Shown here: positions 35,832 to 45,110 of the stretch, one piece after another | Layout: every line of letters starts with the position of its first letter | Numbering within the stretch: position 1 is the stretch's first letter | Origin: Aquimarina aquimarini | GTDB lineage: Bacteria > Bacteroidota > Bacteroidia > Flavobacteriales > Flavobacteriaceae | Length of the DNA: 64,000 nucleotides | Direction: 5' to 3' | Assembly (NCBI RefSeq): GCF_900299535.1 | Contig: NZ_OMKE01000015.1 | Location: forward strand, 46,218-110,217 | Made by a program: the position numbers and the translations under genes | Notes under the pieces: generated by a model | The model's database searches: none | The model's input: only the letters and a program-made list of their open reading frames with translations | What the model was told of the DNA's origin: nothing

Positions 35832-38240
35832 TTAGAATTTATAACTTATAGCCAATCGGCCATTAATTCCTTCTCCAGCTGGGATTTGCCCTCTCAATGG
35901 GGATGCCCATTGTGATCTGGCAGGTAAAAAGTCTTTGTTGAATAAGTTGTTTATTCCTAGAGATATAGATATTTTTTCGGTTGCTTCATAGGTGCTCGAG
36001 AAATTAACTAACGCGTAATCATGTACAGGAACTTCTCTATATCTGAAAGAAAAAGTACCGTCTGTTTCTGTTGGGTTGAATCTCTTTCTGCTTCCTACAT
36101 GTAAAACACGGATAGAGGTAGATAATTTACTGAAAGGTCTTACATTGATATATGCCGTTATTTTTGGAGGAGAAATAACATCGCCACCTATATAGGTTAA
36201 ATTGGTAGAATCGTCAGGACTATGTTTTAACCCTTCTACATAAGAATAAGAAGCTCCGAATTGTAAGTTATCATGTAAGAATGTAAAATCAGCAGATACC
36301 TCTGCTCCATAAATATTTTGCGGGTTTTCTGATTGTTCAAATCTATTGCTATCATCATTAAAAACTAAACCAAGACCAAGATTAGAAGTGCTATAGTATC
36401 CAACAGCTTCAAATCTTACATGTTTGAATTTTGATAAGAAACCAAATTCGTAATTATTAGTGATAATAGGACTAGGGTTAATGTCATCAACACTATTAGC
36501 TGTTGCTCCTCTAATTACTCTTCCTATATCAGGCAATGAAAACCCTTGAGAAAAACTAAAATAAGGAATAAATTCATTATTTTTAATATATCGTATACCA
36601 GCGTTTATAGAGGTATTTCTAAAACTAAGATCGCCTCCGCTTACATCAGCAGATTCTCTGAAATTACCATCTCTTCTAGGAGAATATGGTAAAGTTGAAA
36701 AATCATCAATAACTATTCTCATATCATCATGACGTATTCCTGTTTTAAGTACCCAATCTTCTTTGTATTTGAATTTTGCTTGAACAAATGGGGCAATACT
36801 TAATAAATCTAAATCTGGAGTCCATATACGACCGTCAAGTAATCCTTGGTTGGTTTTGTCTTTTAGTAAATCAAGACCATATGTAAAAGACATTTTAACA
36901 GGGATATCCAGATGTAAATCAGTGTGTAAAATTGGTCGAAAACCAAACTTATCTGTGTTTACCACAGTTTGCCCTCCGTTTTCAAAATATTCAGAATAAA
37001 AGAAGATGTTTTTTCCTTTTTGATAATATAGATCGGCATCAAGTTTTGTAGTACCATTAAATATTTCGTTTAAGGTATACTTTATTTGTGCATTGGTGGT
37101 TGTAACTCCAGTATCATCCCCTAATTTTGGGTTTTCGTCAGTAGGTAGTACTCCTATCACAGGGGTAATTCTACGATCTCCTGATGCATTAAAAACCTCT
37201 AACTCTCCTCTTGTAGGTACAAAAGGACTATCTTGTCTTGAATTATAGTGATTTATCATAGCATTAATAGTCTGCTTATCATTAATTTGATAGCCTATTT
37301 TTCCTAATACACTAAAGATTTTAGAATTATCTAAACCGTATGTTGGAGATAATGGATCTCTATTTGCATCATATTTATTCCCCGTTTTTTCAAAACTTCC
37401 TGAAACGTAATATGAAAATTTATCTAAATTACCAGTAAGTGATTGTTGAAGCCCCCATCCAAAGGCATCATCAGTTTTGGATAAGTTACTAGTTGTCCAT
37501 GCGTTTGAGGTTCCCGTAATTAGAGCATCTTTATTAGTTTTCTTTGTAATGTAATTTACAATACCACCATCACCACCATTACCATAAATAGCAGCAGACC
37601 CTTTGATGACTTCAATTCGATCAATATCATAAGGTTGTACACTTTTTAAGTCAACCAATGAATTTCTTAAGGGAGTAGATTGCGGGATACCATCTACCAA
37701 AACTAATAATTGGCGACCACGCAGGGTTTGCCCCCAATTAGAGTAGGTTCCAGAACTAGGAGCTAATCCTGGTACTGCAAATTCTAAAACATCATTAATA
37801 TGCGTGGTATTTGTAGATAAGGTTTTTATTTGTTCTGAACTAACCACTGTAATAGATGCAGGAATTTCAGATAGTTTTTCTGGAGTTCTGCCGACAGAGG
37901 ATACGATAACTTCATCTAATTGAGAGTTAATTTCTTCTAAAACAAAATCAACTTTTATATTTCCTCCAGAAGTAATCATAACATTCTTTTTCGATGTCAT
38001 ATAAGACATATAAGAAGCTGTTAATGTATATTCACCATCTTCAACGGCAGCAAAGCTGTAATTTCCATTTGCATCTGTTGTAGTACCTTTTTGAGTATTA
38101 CTTAATATAACATTCACATATTCTAGAGGAGTGCCGTAGGGGTCAGTAATTGTTCCTTCAATACTTCCCGTTTGTGCAAAGCTATTTGCTATACAACATA
38201 GCATAATAATATATGGGTAAAATTTCTTGACTGTAATCAT
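35832..38240 (-). CDS. TonB-dependent siderophore receptor (IutA/FhuA-type)
   Basis: 802 residues: signal peptide ending at FAQ (about residue 23), carboxypeptidase-regulatory-like domain (about 26-110), plug (about 115-230; PEKLSEIPASITVVSSEQI ... VPGLAPSSGTYSNWGQTLRGRQ ... LVLVDGIPQSTPLRN ... IEVIKGSAAIYGNGGDGGIVNYITK) and a barrel ending in AISYKF with terminal Phe. The EIPASITVV and SAAIYG-GG-GGIVNYIT segments are typical of ferric siderophore receptors. It is divergent from the siderophore operon at 39003 and has its own iron box immediately upstream, so it is the likely cognate receptor for the siderophore made by that operon. Confidence 0.92.
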   Translation of the reverse strand: MITVKKFYPYIIMLCCIANSFAQTGSIEGTITDPYGTPLEYVNVILSNTQKGTTTDANGNYSFAAVEDGEYTLTASYMSYMTSKKNVMITSGGNIKVDFVLEEINSQLDEVIVSSVGRTPEKLSEIPASITVVSSEQIKTLSTNTTHINDVLEFAVPGLAPSSGTYSNWGQTLRGRQLLVLVDGIPQSTPLRNSLVDLKSVQPYDIDRIEVIKGSAAIYGNGGDGGIVNYITKKTNKDALITGTSNAWTTSNLSKTDDAFGWGLQQSLTGNLDKFSYYVSGSFEKTGNKYDANRDPLSPTYGLDNSKIFSVLGKIGYQINDKQTINAMINHYNSRQDSPFVPTRGELEVFNASGDRRITPVIGVLPTDENPKLGDDTGVTTTNAQIKYTLNEIFNGTTKLDADLYYQKGKNIFFYSEYFENGGQTVVNTDKFGFRPILHTDLHLDIPVKMSFTYGLDLLKDKTNQGLLDGRIWTPDLDLLSIAPFVQAKFKYKEDWVLKTGIRHDDMRIVIDDFSTLPYSPRRDGNFRESADVSGGDLSFRNTSINAGIRYIKNNEFIPYFSFSQGFSLPDIGRVIRGATANSVDDINPSPIITNNYEFGFLSKFKHVRFEAVGYYSTSNLGLGLVFNDDSNRFEQSENPQNIYGAEVSADFTFLHDNLQFGASYSYVEGLKHSPDDSTNLTYIGGDVISPPKITAYINVRPFSKLSTSIRVLHVGSRKRFNPTETDGTFSFRYREVPVHDYALVNFSSTYEATEKISISLGINNLFNKDFLPARSQWASPLRGQIPAGEGINGRLAISYKF

Positions 38241-38246
38241 AAACTA

Positions 38247-38269
38247 TTATTTTTAATAAATCTAAATAA
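38247..38269. promoter_or_regulatory. Candidate iron box before the siderophore receptor
   Basis: TTATTTTTA, five spacer bases, then TCTAAATAA: a 9-5-9 inverted repeat seven bases upstream of the receptor ATG. The same two half-sites with the same spacing recur at 52385-52407. Confidence 0.6.
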
Positions 38270-39002
38270 AAACAACAAAAATACACTCTTAATTTAAAAA
38301 TGCAATCTTTTTTTTGATTGATTGTCAGTTCACCTATATTATTTTATGAGATGAAATTGTAATTAAGATTTACTTTTTATCTGAAAGTAAAATAACGAGA
38401 CTTTTATAGTAAATTTTTTATAAGAAACTTTTGTTTACGAGGATTTATTTTTATTTTTTTTATGAGTTGAATTTTCTTTGTTTTATAGATATAATGACTC
38501 CAAAAGGGGTATGATATGATTTATTGAAGATAAAAACGTATTTATATTTTTTTAAATACATCAATTAACTTCTTGAAATACTTTTTTATATAAGTTTTAA
38601 GGATTGTTTATCTTTTTCATGTATGATTTTATAATTCCTTTGAGTATAATTTAAGGCTCCATATAAAGAAGAAAAGATGTTTTTTGAGAAATTAATTAAA
38701 CAAAAAAGAAACTTTTATTTTACTCTTTTCTATAAAACTCTATTATAACAAGAGGTACCAAAGTAACAACGTTTGAGAATTTTCCATTTCTTTTTTTATT
38801 GATTGAATTTGACTTCAAAATGATTTCAAAATTTATAGTATAAGTTTTTTTAAGACTTTACTTTTTATTTAAAAATTCTCTAATAATTCATTCATTAATT
38901 CGTTTTATAATTTGTAGTTTTGTTATTCTTATTTGATCTAAATAAGTATTATTTAATTTGAATCATTTATTAAATAATTAATAACAATTCAAAAAAAACA
39001 AG
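38270..39002. other. AT-rich intergenic region between siderophore receptor and siderophore operon
   Basis: Over 700 bases with no coding frame I can support and long A/T tracts. It carries the receptor operator at its left edge and the biosynthetic operator at 38928-38946. I found no further strong hairpin or known riboswitch. The length suggests long leaders or extra regulator sites. Confidence 0.6.
38928..38946. promoter_or_regulatory. Candidate iron box before the siderophore biosynthesis operon
   Basis: CTTATTTGATCTAAATAAG, a palindrome with 7-bp perfect arms, 56 bases before the first ATG of the operon. Its reverse complement matches the box at 53876-53892 in 16 of 17 positions. Confidence 0.6.
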
Positions 39003-39638
39003 ATGAATACTATTCGCAAATCGTCTAAAGATGAGTTGTTGTACAATACGAAGTCAGAAATGATAGTAACCAATATCATTAGAAATAGAAGAAGCATATA
39101 TGCCAATGAATTTACGGGAGAAGATATTCCTGATAAAATTTTACAAGAAATTTTGGTGAATGCGACATGGGCTCCTACTCATAAGATGACTGAACCATGG
39201 AGATTTATTGTTTTTAAAGGAAAGTATCTGGAAGAGTATGGACAATACGTGTCTGAATATTACAAGGAATATTACAAGGATAAGTTGTCTCATGATGATT
39301 TTATAGCAAAATGTGATTTTCTTAGAGAGTATCCATTAAAAGCAGCATGTATGATAGGTGTTATTTTAGATAAACACCCCAAAGCTAATCTCCCAGAGTG
39401 GGAAGAAGTAGCTGCTGTTTCTTCTGCTGTTCAGAATATGGCTCTTACTTGTACCGCATATAACATAGGTTCGTATTGGAGTACCCCAGATAGCGCAATA
39501 GATTTTGTGAAAAAATTTGGGTTGAAAGAAAACGAACAATCTTTAGGACTTGTTTTTTTAGGATGTTATGACCATACCAATCATCATTCAAAAAAGAAAA
39601 GAAGCTCCATAGATGAAAAAGTTTCCTATATGGAGTAG
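39003..39638 (+). CDS. Nitroreductase-family flavoprotein
   Basis: 211 residues of the FMN-dependent nitroreductase fold: RNRRSIYANEFTGEDIP near residue 28, then ATWAPTHKMTEPWRFIVF (FMN-contacting region), and EWEEVAAVSSAVQNMALTCTAYNIGSYW near residue 131 followed by LGLVFLGCYD. It is the first gene of the siderophore operon and starts just after an iron box. Family members reduce a wide range of substrates with NAD(P)H. In this setting a role in reducing ferric siderophore or modifying a biosynthetic intermediate is possible but unproven; no FhuF-type reductase is present in the operon. Confidence 0.85.
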   Translation: MNTIRKSSKDELLYNTKSEMIVTNIIRNRRSIYANEFTGEDIPDKILQEILVNATWAPTHKMTEPWRFIVFKGKYLEEYGQYVSEYYKEYYKDKLSHDDFIAKCDFLREYPLKAACMIGVILDKHPKANLPEWEEVAAVSSAVQNMALTCTAYNIGSYWSTPDSAIDFVKKFGLKENEQSLGLVFLGCYDHTNHHSKKKRSSIDEKVSYME

Positions 39639-39672
39639 CGTATACACAAATTAACTTAAAACCTATAGTAAC

Positions 39673-41205
39673 ATGAATGACCAAATTTTGGTGGAAGCAC
39701 CAAAAGTAGCTCCTGTACAAGAGCTATTTGACAAAAATTTCTATAAAGATATTTTTCATGAAAACTCTGAAGAAGAGTATAGAAAAGTAATTGATATGGC
39801 TAGAGACTGTATCTCTGGTTTCTTACAAAACAATAAAACCCCTTTTAGTGGTGTAAAACCTGCAGATTTATTATCTGTCATTAATACCATTGATTTTGAT
39901 ACCCCATTAGAAAATTATGAAAGCCTTTTTCAAGAGGTAGAATCGTTGTATGTAAATCATGCGACCACATTTCACCTTCCCAATTATATAGCCCATTTAA
40001 ATTGCCCAGTAGTTATCCCTGCATTGGCAGCAGAAGTTTTGATTAGTGCAATCAATCCATCTCAAGACACCTATGATCAAAGTGCAGGAGGAACTTTTAT
40101 GGAACGAAAACTAATTGATTGGACTGGGGAACAGATAGGATTTGATGCTAATTGTGATGGAGTTTTTAATTCAGGGGGCTCTAATAGTAACCTTATGGGA
40201 CTTTTATTGGCTAGAGATTATTATTCTCTAGAGAATTTAAAACACAATATAAAACTAGATGGAAACCCACCAGAAGCCAGTAAGTTTAGAATTTTTGTTT
40301 CTGAAAAATCACATTTTAGCAATCAAAAAAATTCTTCTCTTATGGGGTTGGGAGAGCAAGCTGTTGTAAAAATAAAAACAGATGAGCGTTTTAGAATAAT
40401 TCCTGAAAGCCTAGAAGAAGCTATTATAAAAGAAAGAGAACAAGGGAATATCCCAATTGCAATTATAGCAACTGCGGGAACCACTGATTTTGGAAATCTA
40501 GATCCTCTATATGCAATAGGAAAGATTGCCAAGGCTCATGATATATGGTATCATATTGATGCAGCATATGGTTGTGGGTTATTACTTACTGATAAGTATA
40601 GGTTTTTATTAAGTGGAATTGAATCGGCAGATTCTGTGACAGTAGATTATCATAAATCTTTTTTTCAGCCAGTAAGTAGTAGTGCGCTCATTGTTAAAAA
40701 CAAATATCACCTTAATATTATCAAGCATCATGCAGATTATCTTAATCCTAATGATCAGGATTATGATGAGTTACCAGCGCAGGTGAATAAATCAGCAACT
40801 CAGACTACTCGTCGTTTTGATGCTCTCAAACTTTGGTGTACGCTACGATTAATGGGTAGAGAAAAACTTGGGCAATATACAGAAGTTATTATTGAGACAG
40901 CAAAAGAAACCGCAATGCTATTAGATGCTCAGAGTGATTTTGAGTTATTAAACCATTCTGATTTAGGAGCATTAGTATTTCGCTATATACCCAAAAGTGA
41001 AAAAGAATATAGTGCTAGTGCAATGAATAATCATATCAAGAAGACCATGTTTTTTAAAGGAGAAATTTTGGTAGCAGGAACCAAAGTTGATAGTGAATTT
41101 TATTTAAAATTCACTATGCTTAACCCGCTCACTACACTGAATCACATAAAAAATATACTTAAAAATATAAGAAACCATGGACAAGAGTATTTACAAACCG
41201 TCTAA
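39673..41205 (+). CDS. PLP-dependent diamine-forming decarboxylase (DesA/RhbB-like)
   Basis: 510 residues, group II PLP decarboxylase. The PLP lysine is Lys328 in DYHKSFFQPVSSSAL; the preceding HIDAAYGCG motif binds the cofactor, and GGSNSNLMGLLLARD near residue 175 is the usual glycine-serine segment. DesA-like enzymes decarboxylate lysine to cadaverine and RhbB-like enzymes decarboxylate 2,4-diaminobutyrate to diaminopropane, the first step of hydroxamate siderophore synthesis. No diaminobutyrate aminotransferase is visible, which favours lysine or ornithine as substrate. The gene overlaps the next by 29 bases, so translation is coupled. Confidence 0.9.
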   Translation: MNDQILVEAPKVAPVQELFDKNFYKDIFHENSEEEYRKVIDMARDCISGFLQNNKTPFSGVKPADLLSVINTIDFDTPLENYESLFQEVESLYVNHATTFHLPNYIAHLNCPVVIPALAAEVLISAINPSQDTYDQSAGGTFMERKLIDWTGEQIGFDANCDGVFNSGGSNSNLMGLLLARDYYSLENLKHNIKLDGNPPEASKFRIFVSEKSHFSNQKNSSLMGLGEQAVVKIKTDERFRIIPESLEEAIIKEREQGNIPIAIIATAGTTDFGNLDPLYAIGKIAKAHDIWYHIDAAYGCGLLLTDKYRFLLSGIESADSVTVDYHKSFFQPVSSSALIVKNKYHLNIIKHHADYLNPNDQDYDELPAQVNKSATQTTRRFDALKLWCTLRLMGREKLGQYTEVIIETAKETAMLLDAQSDFELLNHSDLGALVFRYIPKSEKEYSASAMNNHIKKTMFFKGEILVAGTKVDSEFYLKFTMLNPLTTLNHIKNILKNIRNHGQEYLQTV

Positions 41206-43636
41206 GATATATACAGAAGCAGAAGAAGTCAATTTTACAGCTTTATTAAATAGCTATTGTAGAGAATTTACTAATTGGAGTAAGTATTATGGAGTTCCAA
41301 AATATGATGATACTCTCAAAGAATATATAGGATCGATAGAGCATTTGCTCTATTTGAAAATTGATTTTTCTGAGATTGGATATGAAGTTTATGTTCCTCT
41401 CAAGTATTTTTCTGAGACAGGAATACATTCTTTCTCTTTTCCTGTAGTTGAAAGAAATTTGGAAAAAGATGTCATCAAAAAAATAGCGTATTCTCGTTTT
41501 TTAGAATTAACTTCTTGGTATGCAAAATCTGAATTTCCTGCAATAGATAAAACATTTACACAGCAGTTAATGACGAATAGTATAGAGAACTTAGATACAT
41601 TTCTTACTTCTTTTCAAGAATCAGGATTAATGATTAATAGTCCTTATCTATCTTTTATAGATGCAGAACAGTCTTTGATTTTAGGACATAGTGTACACCC
41701 ATTAACAAAAACTCGTGAAGGCTTTTCTGATGAAGATTTGTTAAAATATTCACCAGAAACCAAAGGGCGGTTTCAACTCTATTATTTCTTAATTCATCCC
41801 GATAATGTAGATGAAAAAAATGCTGAAGGTGAATTGCCATCTCAATTTTTGAGAGAAGAAATACTTGCAGGAGATAATGATTATGCAAAAAAAGTGATAA
41901 GAGAAAACCCTGAATGGAAACTAGTTCCATCTCACCCTTGGGAAGCTACATATCTATTAAACCAACCCGAGGTAAGAGAAATGAAAGATATGGGGTTGTT
42001 AATTACTATTGGAGAATTAGGACCAGATTATACAGCAACATCTTCTGTAAGAACAGTGTATAATGAAGATAGTGATTGGATGTATAAGTTTTCTTTGCAT
42101 GTTAAAATCACAAATTCTTATCGTGTAAACTATGCTCAAGAATTGTATAGGGGGTATGAAGGTAGTTGCCTTCTTAAAACAGCGTGGGGGGAGGGAATAA
42201 AAAAGGATTTTCCTGAAATGAATTTTATTACTGACCCAGGGTATATAACAGTTTCCCATAAAGGAAGGTTTATAGATGGCTTTAATACAAGTATTCGTAA
42301 AAATGATTTTAAACATACAAAGGCTAAGAAAAATGTATCTTTATTGGCAGCAATATGCCAGAACGGAATATTAGGAAATCCTTCTCGTATAAAAACTATT
42401 ATAGAAAAAGCCTCTGTAATACAAGGAACCTCCCTAGAAGAAACTGCAAAAAACTGGTTCAAAAAATACTTTGATGTTGGGATAAGGCCATTGATAGGGA
42501 TTTTTAATAAATATGGATTTGGGAGTGAATATCACCAACAAAATGTATTATTAGAATTAGGAGAAGATTTCTTTCCTTCAGCTATTTATTTTAGAGATAA
42601 TCAAGCCTTTTTCATTAGAGAAGAAAAAAAAGAAGAACTTTTAAAAATACTTCCTGATTTTGGTAAACAAGGAAAACCATTTATTCCACAATCTAGAATG
42701 CGTAGGTACTGGGATTATTATGTGATCTCTAATAACCTTTTTGGAGTAATAAATGCATTAGGTAAGAATGGATTGGCGGATGAGTTAGATTTGATACGCA
42801 TTACTTATGACAGCTTTAAGGCTATCGAAAACCTTGATACAACAGGGTATGTCAATCATTTTCTTACGAGTCAAAGGCTAGGTATCAAAGGAAACCTTCT
42901 AACAAACCTTAATAAGATGGATGAAGCTACTGCATCTAGAGAAAATCCAGCAATATATCGCTCGTATTATAACCCATTGAATACTTATTTCTATTCAAAA
43001 ACCTTATTATCTCCAGAATCCAAAGAAGTGGTTTATAGTCGTTATTTCTCTAAAGAAGATGTGACAATAAGTATTCGTCCTATAAATCTTGAAGAGGATT
43101 TAGAAATGTTACACGAATGGTTTCATCGAGATCATGCTAAGAAAATATGGCAAATGGATTGGCCGATTCGTGAGTTGGAAGCTTATTATAGAAACTTGAT
43201 CGCAAGTAATGTGATTTATAGTTATATAGGAGAAGTAGATGGGGTACCAACATGCAATTTTGAGGTATATTGGCCTATTAGAGATATAGTAGGTGATTAT
43301 TATGACGTATTACCTACTGATTACGGGACGCATCAATTTATAGCACCTACAGATCCAAAGAAAAAATTTGTCTCTCTTTTTACCCAATGCATGATAGATT
43401 ATGTTTTTGCACAACCAGAAGTTGGTAAGATGATTGGAGAAGGAGCAGTAAACTCGTTAGCTTCAATGATGAATAAAGCACATGTAGGATTCAAAATAGA
43501 AAAAGTTATAGAAATGCCTCATAAGAAAGCAAACCTTAATTTTTGCTATAGAGAGTGGTATTGGGCCAAGTTTCCACAAAATAAGGGGATCAAAATAAGC
43601 CCTGTCGCAGAAAGACCAACCGAAAATTTATTATAA
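41177..43636 (+). CDS. IucA/IucC siderophore synthetase fused to a GNAT acyltransferase
   Basis: 819 residues. Residues 1 to about 600 are an IucA/IucC (NRPS-independent siderophore) synthetase: SHPWEATYLLNQPEV, TATSSVRTVYN, KFSLHVKITNSYRVN and GFGSEYHQQNVLLELG cover the ATP- and substrate-binding core, and a FhuF-like region follows. From about residue 629 (VTISIRPINLEEDLEMLHEW) a GNAT domain of the IucB/AlcB/RhbD type continues to the end (IWQMDWPI ... CNFEVYWP ... HQFIAPTD). The fused enzyme could acylate an N-hydroxy-diamine and then condense it with a carboxylate such as citrate or a succinyl group. Such acyltransferase-synthetase fusions are known in some hydroxamate siderophore loci. 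Confidence 0.92.
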   Translation: MDKSIYKPSKIYTEAEEVNFTALLNSYCREFTNWSKYYGVPKYDDTLKEYIGSIEHLLYLKIDFSEIGYEVYVPLKYFSETGIHSFSFPVVERNLEKDVIKKIAYSRFLELTSWYAKSEFPAIDKTFTQQLMTNSIENLDTFLTSFQESGLMINSPYLSFIDAEQSLILGHSVHPLTKTREGFSDEDLLKYSPETKGRFQLYYFLIHPDNVDEKNAEGELPSQFLREEILAGDNDYAKKVIRENPEWKLVPSHPWEATYLLNQPEVREMKDMGLLITIGELGPDYTATSSVRTVYNEDSDWMYKFSLHVKITNSYRVNYAQELYRGYEGSCLLKTAWGEGIKKDFPEMNFITDPGYITVSHKGRFIDGFNTSIRKNDFKHTKAKKNVSLLAAICQNGILGNPSRIKTIIEKASVIQGTSLEETAKNWFKKYFDVGIRPLIGIFNKYGFGSEYHQQNVLLELGEDFFPSAIYFRDNQAFFIREEKKEELLKILPDFGKQGKPFIPQSRMRRYWDYYVISNNLFGVINALGKNGLADELDLIRITYDSFKAIENLDTTGYVNHFLTSQRLGIKGNLLTNLNKMDEATASRENPAIYRSYYNPLNTYFYSKTLLSPESKEVVYSRYFSKEDVTISIRPINLEEDLEMLHEWFHRDHAKKIWQMDWPIRELEAYYRNLIASNVIYSYIGEVDGVPTCNFEVYWPIRDIVGDYYDVLPTDYGTHQFIAPTDPKKKFVSLFTQCMIDYVFAQPEVGKMIGEGAVNSLASMMNKAHVGFKIEKVIEMPHKKANLNFCYREWYWAKFPQNKGIKISPVAERPTENLL

Positions 43637-43656
43637 ACACAAAAAAAGAATATAAC

Positions 43657-44988
43657 ATGAGTAACACTAATAGATATTCTATTATAGGGGTTGGAATAGG
43701 TCCTTTTAATATAGGTTTAGCAGCATTATTAGCCCCAGTAGATGATATCTCAGCCATTTTTTTTGATCAAGCAGATGGTTTTGATTGGCATCCTGGATTA
43801 ATGTTTGATGATGCTACACTTCAAGTTCCATTTATGGCTGATTTGGTAACTATGGCAGACCCTACAAGTAAATACAGTTTCTTAAATTTCATGAAAGAAA
43901 GTGGAAGGATTTATCCATTCTACATCCGAGAGAATTTTTTCCTCTTTCGTAAAGAGTATAATGCATATTGTAAATGGGCATTATCTCAATTATCAAGTTG
44001 TAAGTTCTCACATAAGGTAGTTTCTATAAAATATGATAATAATGTGTATGAAGTTGGAGTAATGAATACGAAAACCTCTGAGGTATCAGTTTACTATGCA
44101 GAGAAATTGGTTTTAGGAACAGGAACAACCCCGCATATCCCAAAATTTATTGATAAAAACACTTTGCCAAAAGTTATTCATACTTCTGAGTACTTATATC
44201 GTAAATCAGATATTCTGAAAAATAAATCAGTAAGCATTATAGGGTCTGGGCAGAGTGCGGCAGAAATATTTGATGATATATTACCAGAAACACGAAACGG
44301 TTTACAATTAAACTGGTTTACTAGATCTTCGCACTTTTTTCCGCTAGATAATAATTCTAAACTGACACTAGAGCTTACCTCACCAGAATATGTAGATTAT
44401 TTTCATGGATTACCATATGAAAAACGTAAACAGTTGCTAAAAAGTCAAAGCGGACTTTATAAAGGGATTAATAAAGATTTGATCAATAAAATTTTTGATA
44501 CTCTTTATGAAATGAGTGTAGAAAATACTTCATTAAATGTAGAATTACGTTCTAATTTAGAATTGAATAAAGTGGCTATTGATAGCAATGGGGCTCATAA
44601 TTTACATTTCAATCAAACAGAACTTCAGCAACCATATCACAATCAAAGTGATTTTGTTATACTAGCCACAGGCTATAGCTATAAAGAACCTGATTTCTTG
44701 AAAGGAATTGAGGATAAAATAGATCGTATAGATAATGGTTTGTTTAATGTACAGCGCAATTATGCTATTGATAAAAAAGGAGATGAGATTTTTGTTCAGA
44801 ATGCAGAGTTACATACGCATGGGTTGGTAACTCCAGATTTAGGAATGGGAGCATATCGCAATTCATACATTATCAATCAAATTGCAGGTAGAGAGGTATA
44901 TAAGATAGAAGATAGAATTGCTTTCCAAGAGTTTGGTGTAGCTAGTAAAAAAGAGGCTAAACTTCCTGAAGAAGCATTAGCGATTTAA
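43657..44988 (+). CDS. Lysine/ornithine/diamine N-hydroxylase
   Basis: 443 residues. FAD-binding N-terminus GVGIGPFNIGLAALL (from residue 11), substrate region HPGLMFDDATLQVPFMADLVTMADPTSKYSFLNF, NADPH-binding ISIIGSGQSAAEIFDD near residue 192, and the C-terminal ATGYSYKEPDFL. These are the family's flavin N-monooxygenase marks (IucD, PvdA, DesB, RhbE). It forms the N-hydroxy amine that becomes the iron-chelating hydroxamate. It lies 20 bases downstream of the synthetase fusion in the same operon. Confidence 0.93.
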   Translation: MSNTNRYSIIGVGIGPFNIGLAALLAPVDDISAIFFDQADGFDWHPGLMFDDATLQVPFMADLVTMADPTSKYSFLNFMKESGRIYPFYIRENFFLFRKEYNAYCKWALSQLSSCKFSHKVVSIKYDNNVYEVGVMNTKTSEVSVYYAEKLVLGTGTTPHIPKFIDKNTLPKVIHTSEYLYRKSDILKNKSVSIIGSGQSAAEIFDDILPETRNGLQLNWFTRSSHFFPLDNNSKLTLELTSPEYVDYFHGLPYEKRKQLLKSQSGLYKGINKDLINKIFDTLYEMSVENTSLNVELRSNLELNKVAIDSNGAHNLHFNQTELQQPYHNQSDFVILATGYSYKEPDFLKGIEDKIDRIDNGLFNVQRNYAIDKKGDEIFVQNAELHTHGLVTPDLGMGAYRNSYIINQIAGREVYKIEDRIAFQEFGVASKKEAKLPEEALAI

Positions 44989-45110
44989 CAGCCTGTATCT
45001 AGAAGTGTCATTTGGATTTTATATAAAACAGCATGAAATATGTCGAGTTTTTTATTGCCTAAATTCAAATGGCATAAATAGGTAGATAATAATAAAAAAA
45101 AGATAGTACA

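Noticed and set aside
44989..45110. An imperfect CATTTG/CAAATG inverted repeat between the N-hydroxylase and second synthetase genes.
   Set aside because: The arms are short and far apart with no T-run, so neither a terminator nor an operator is supported.
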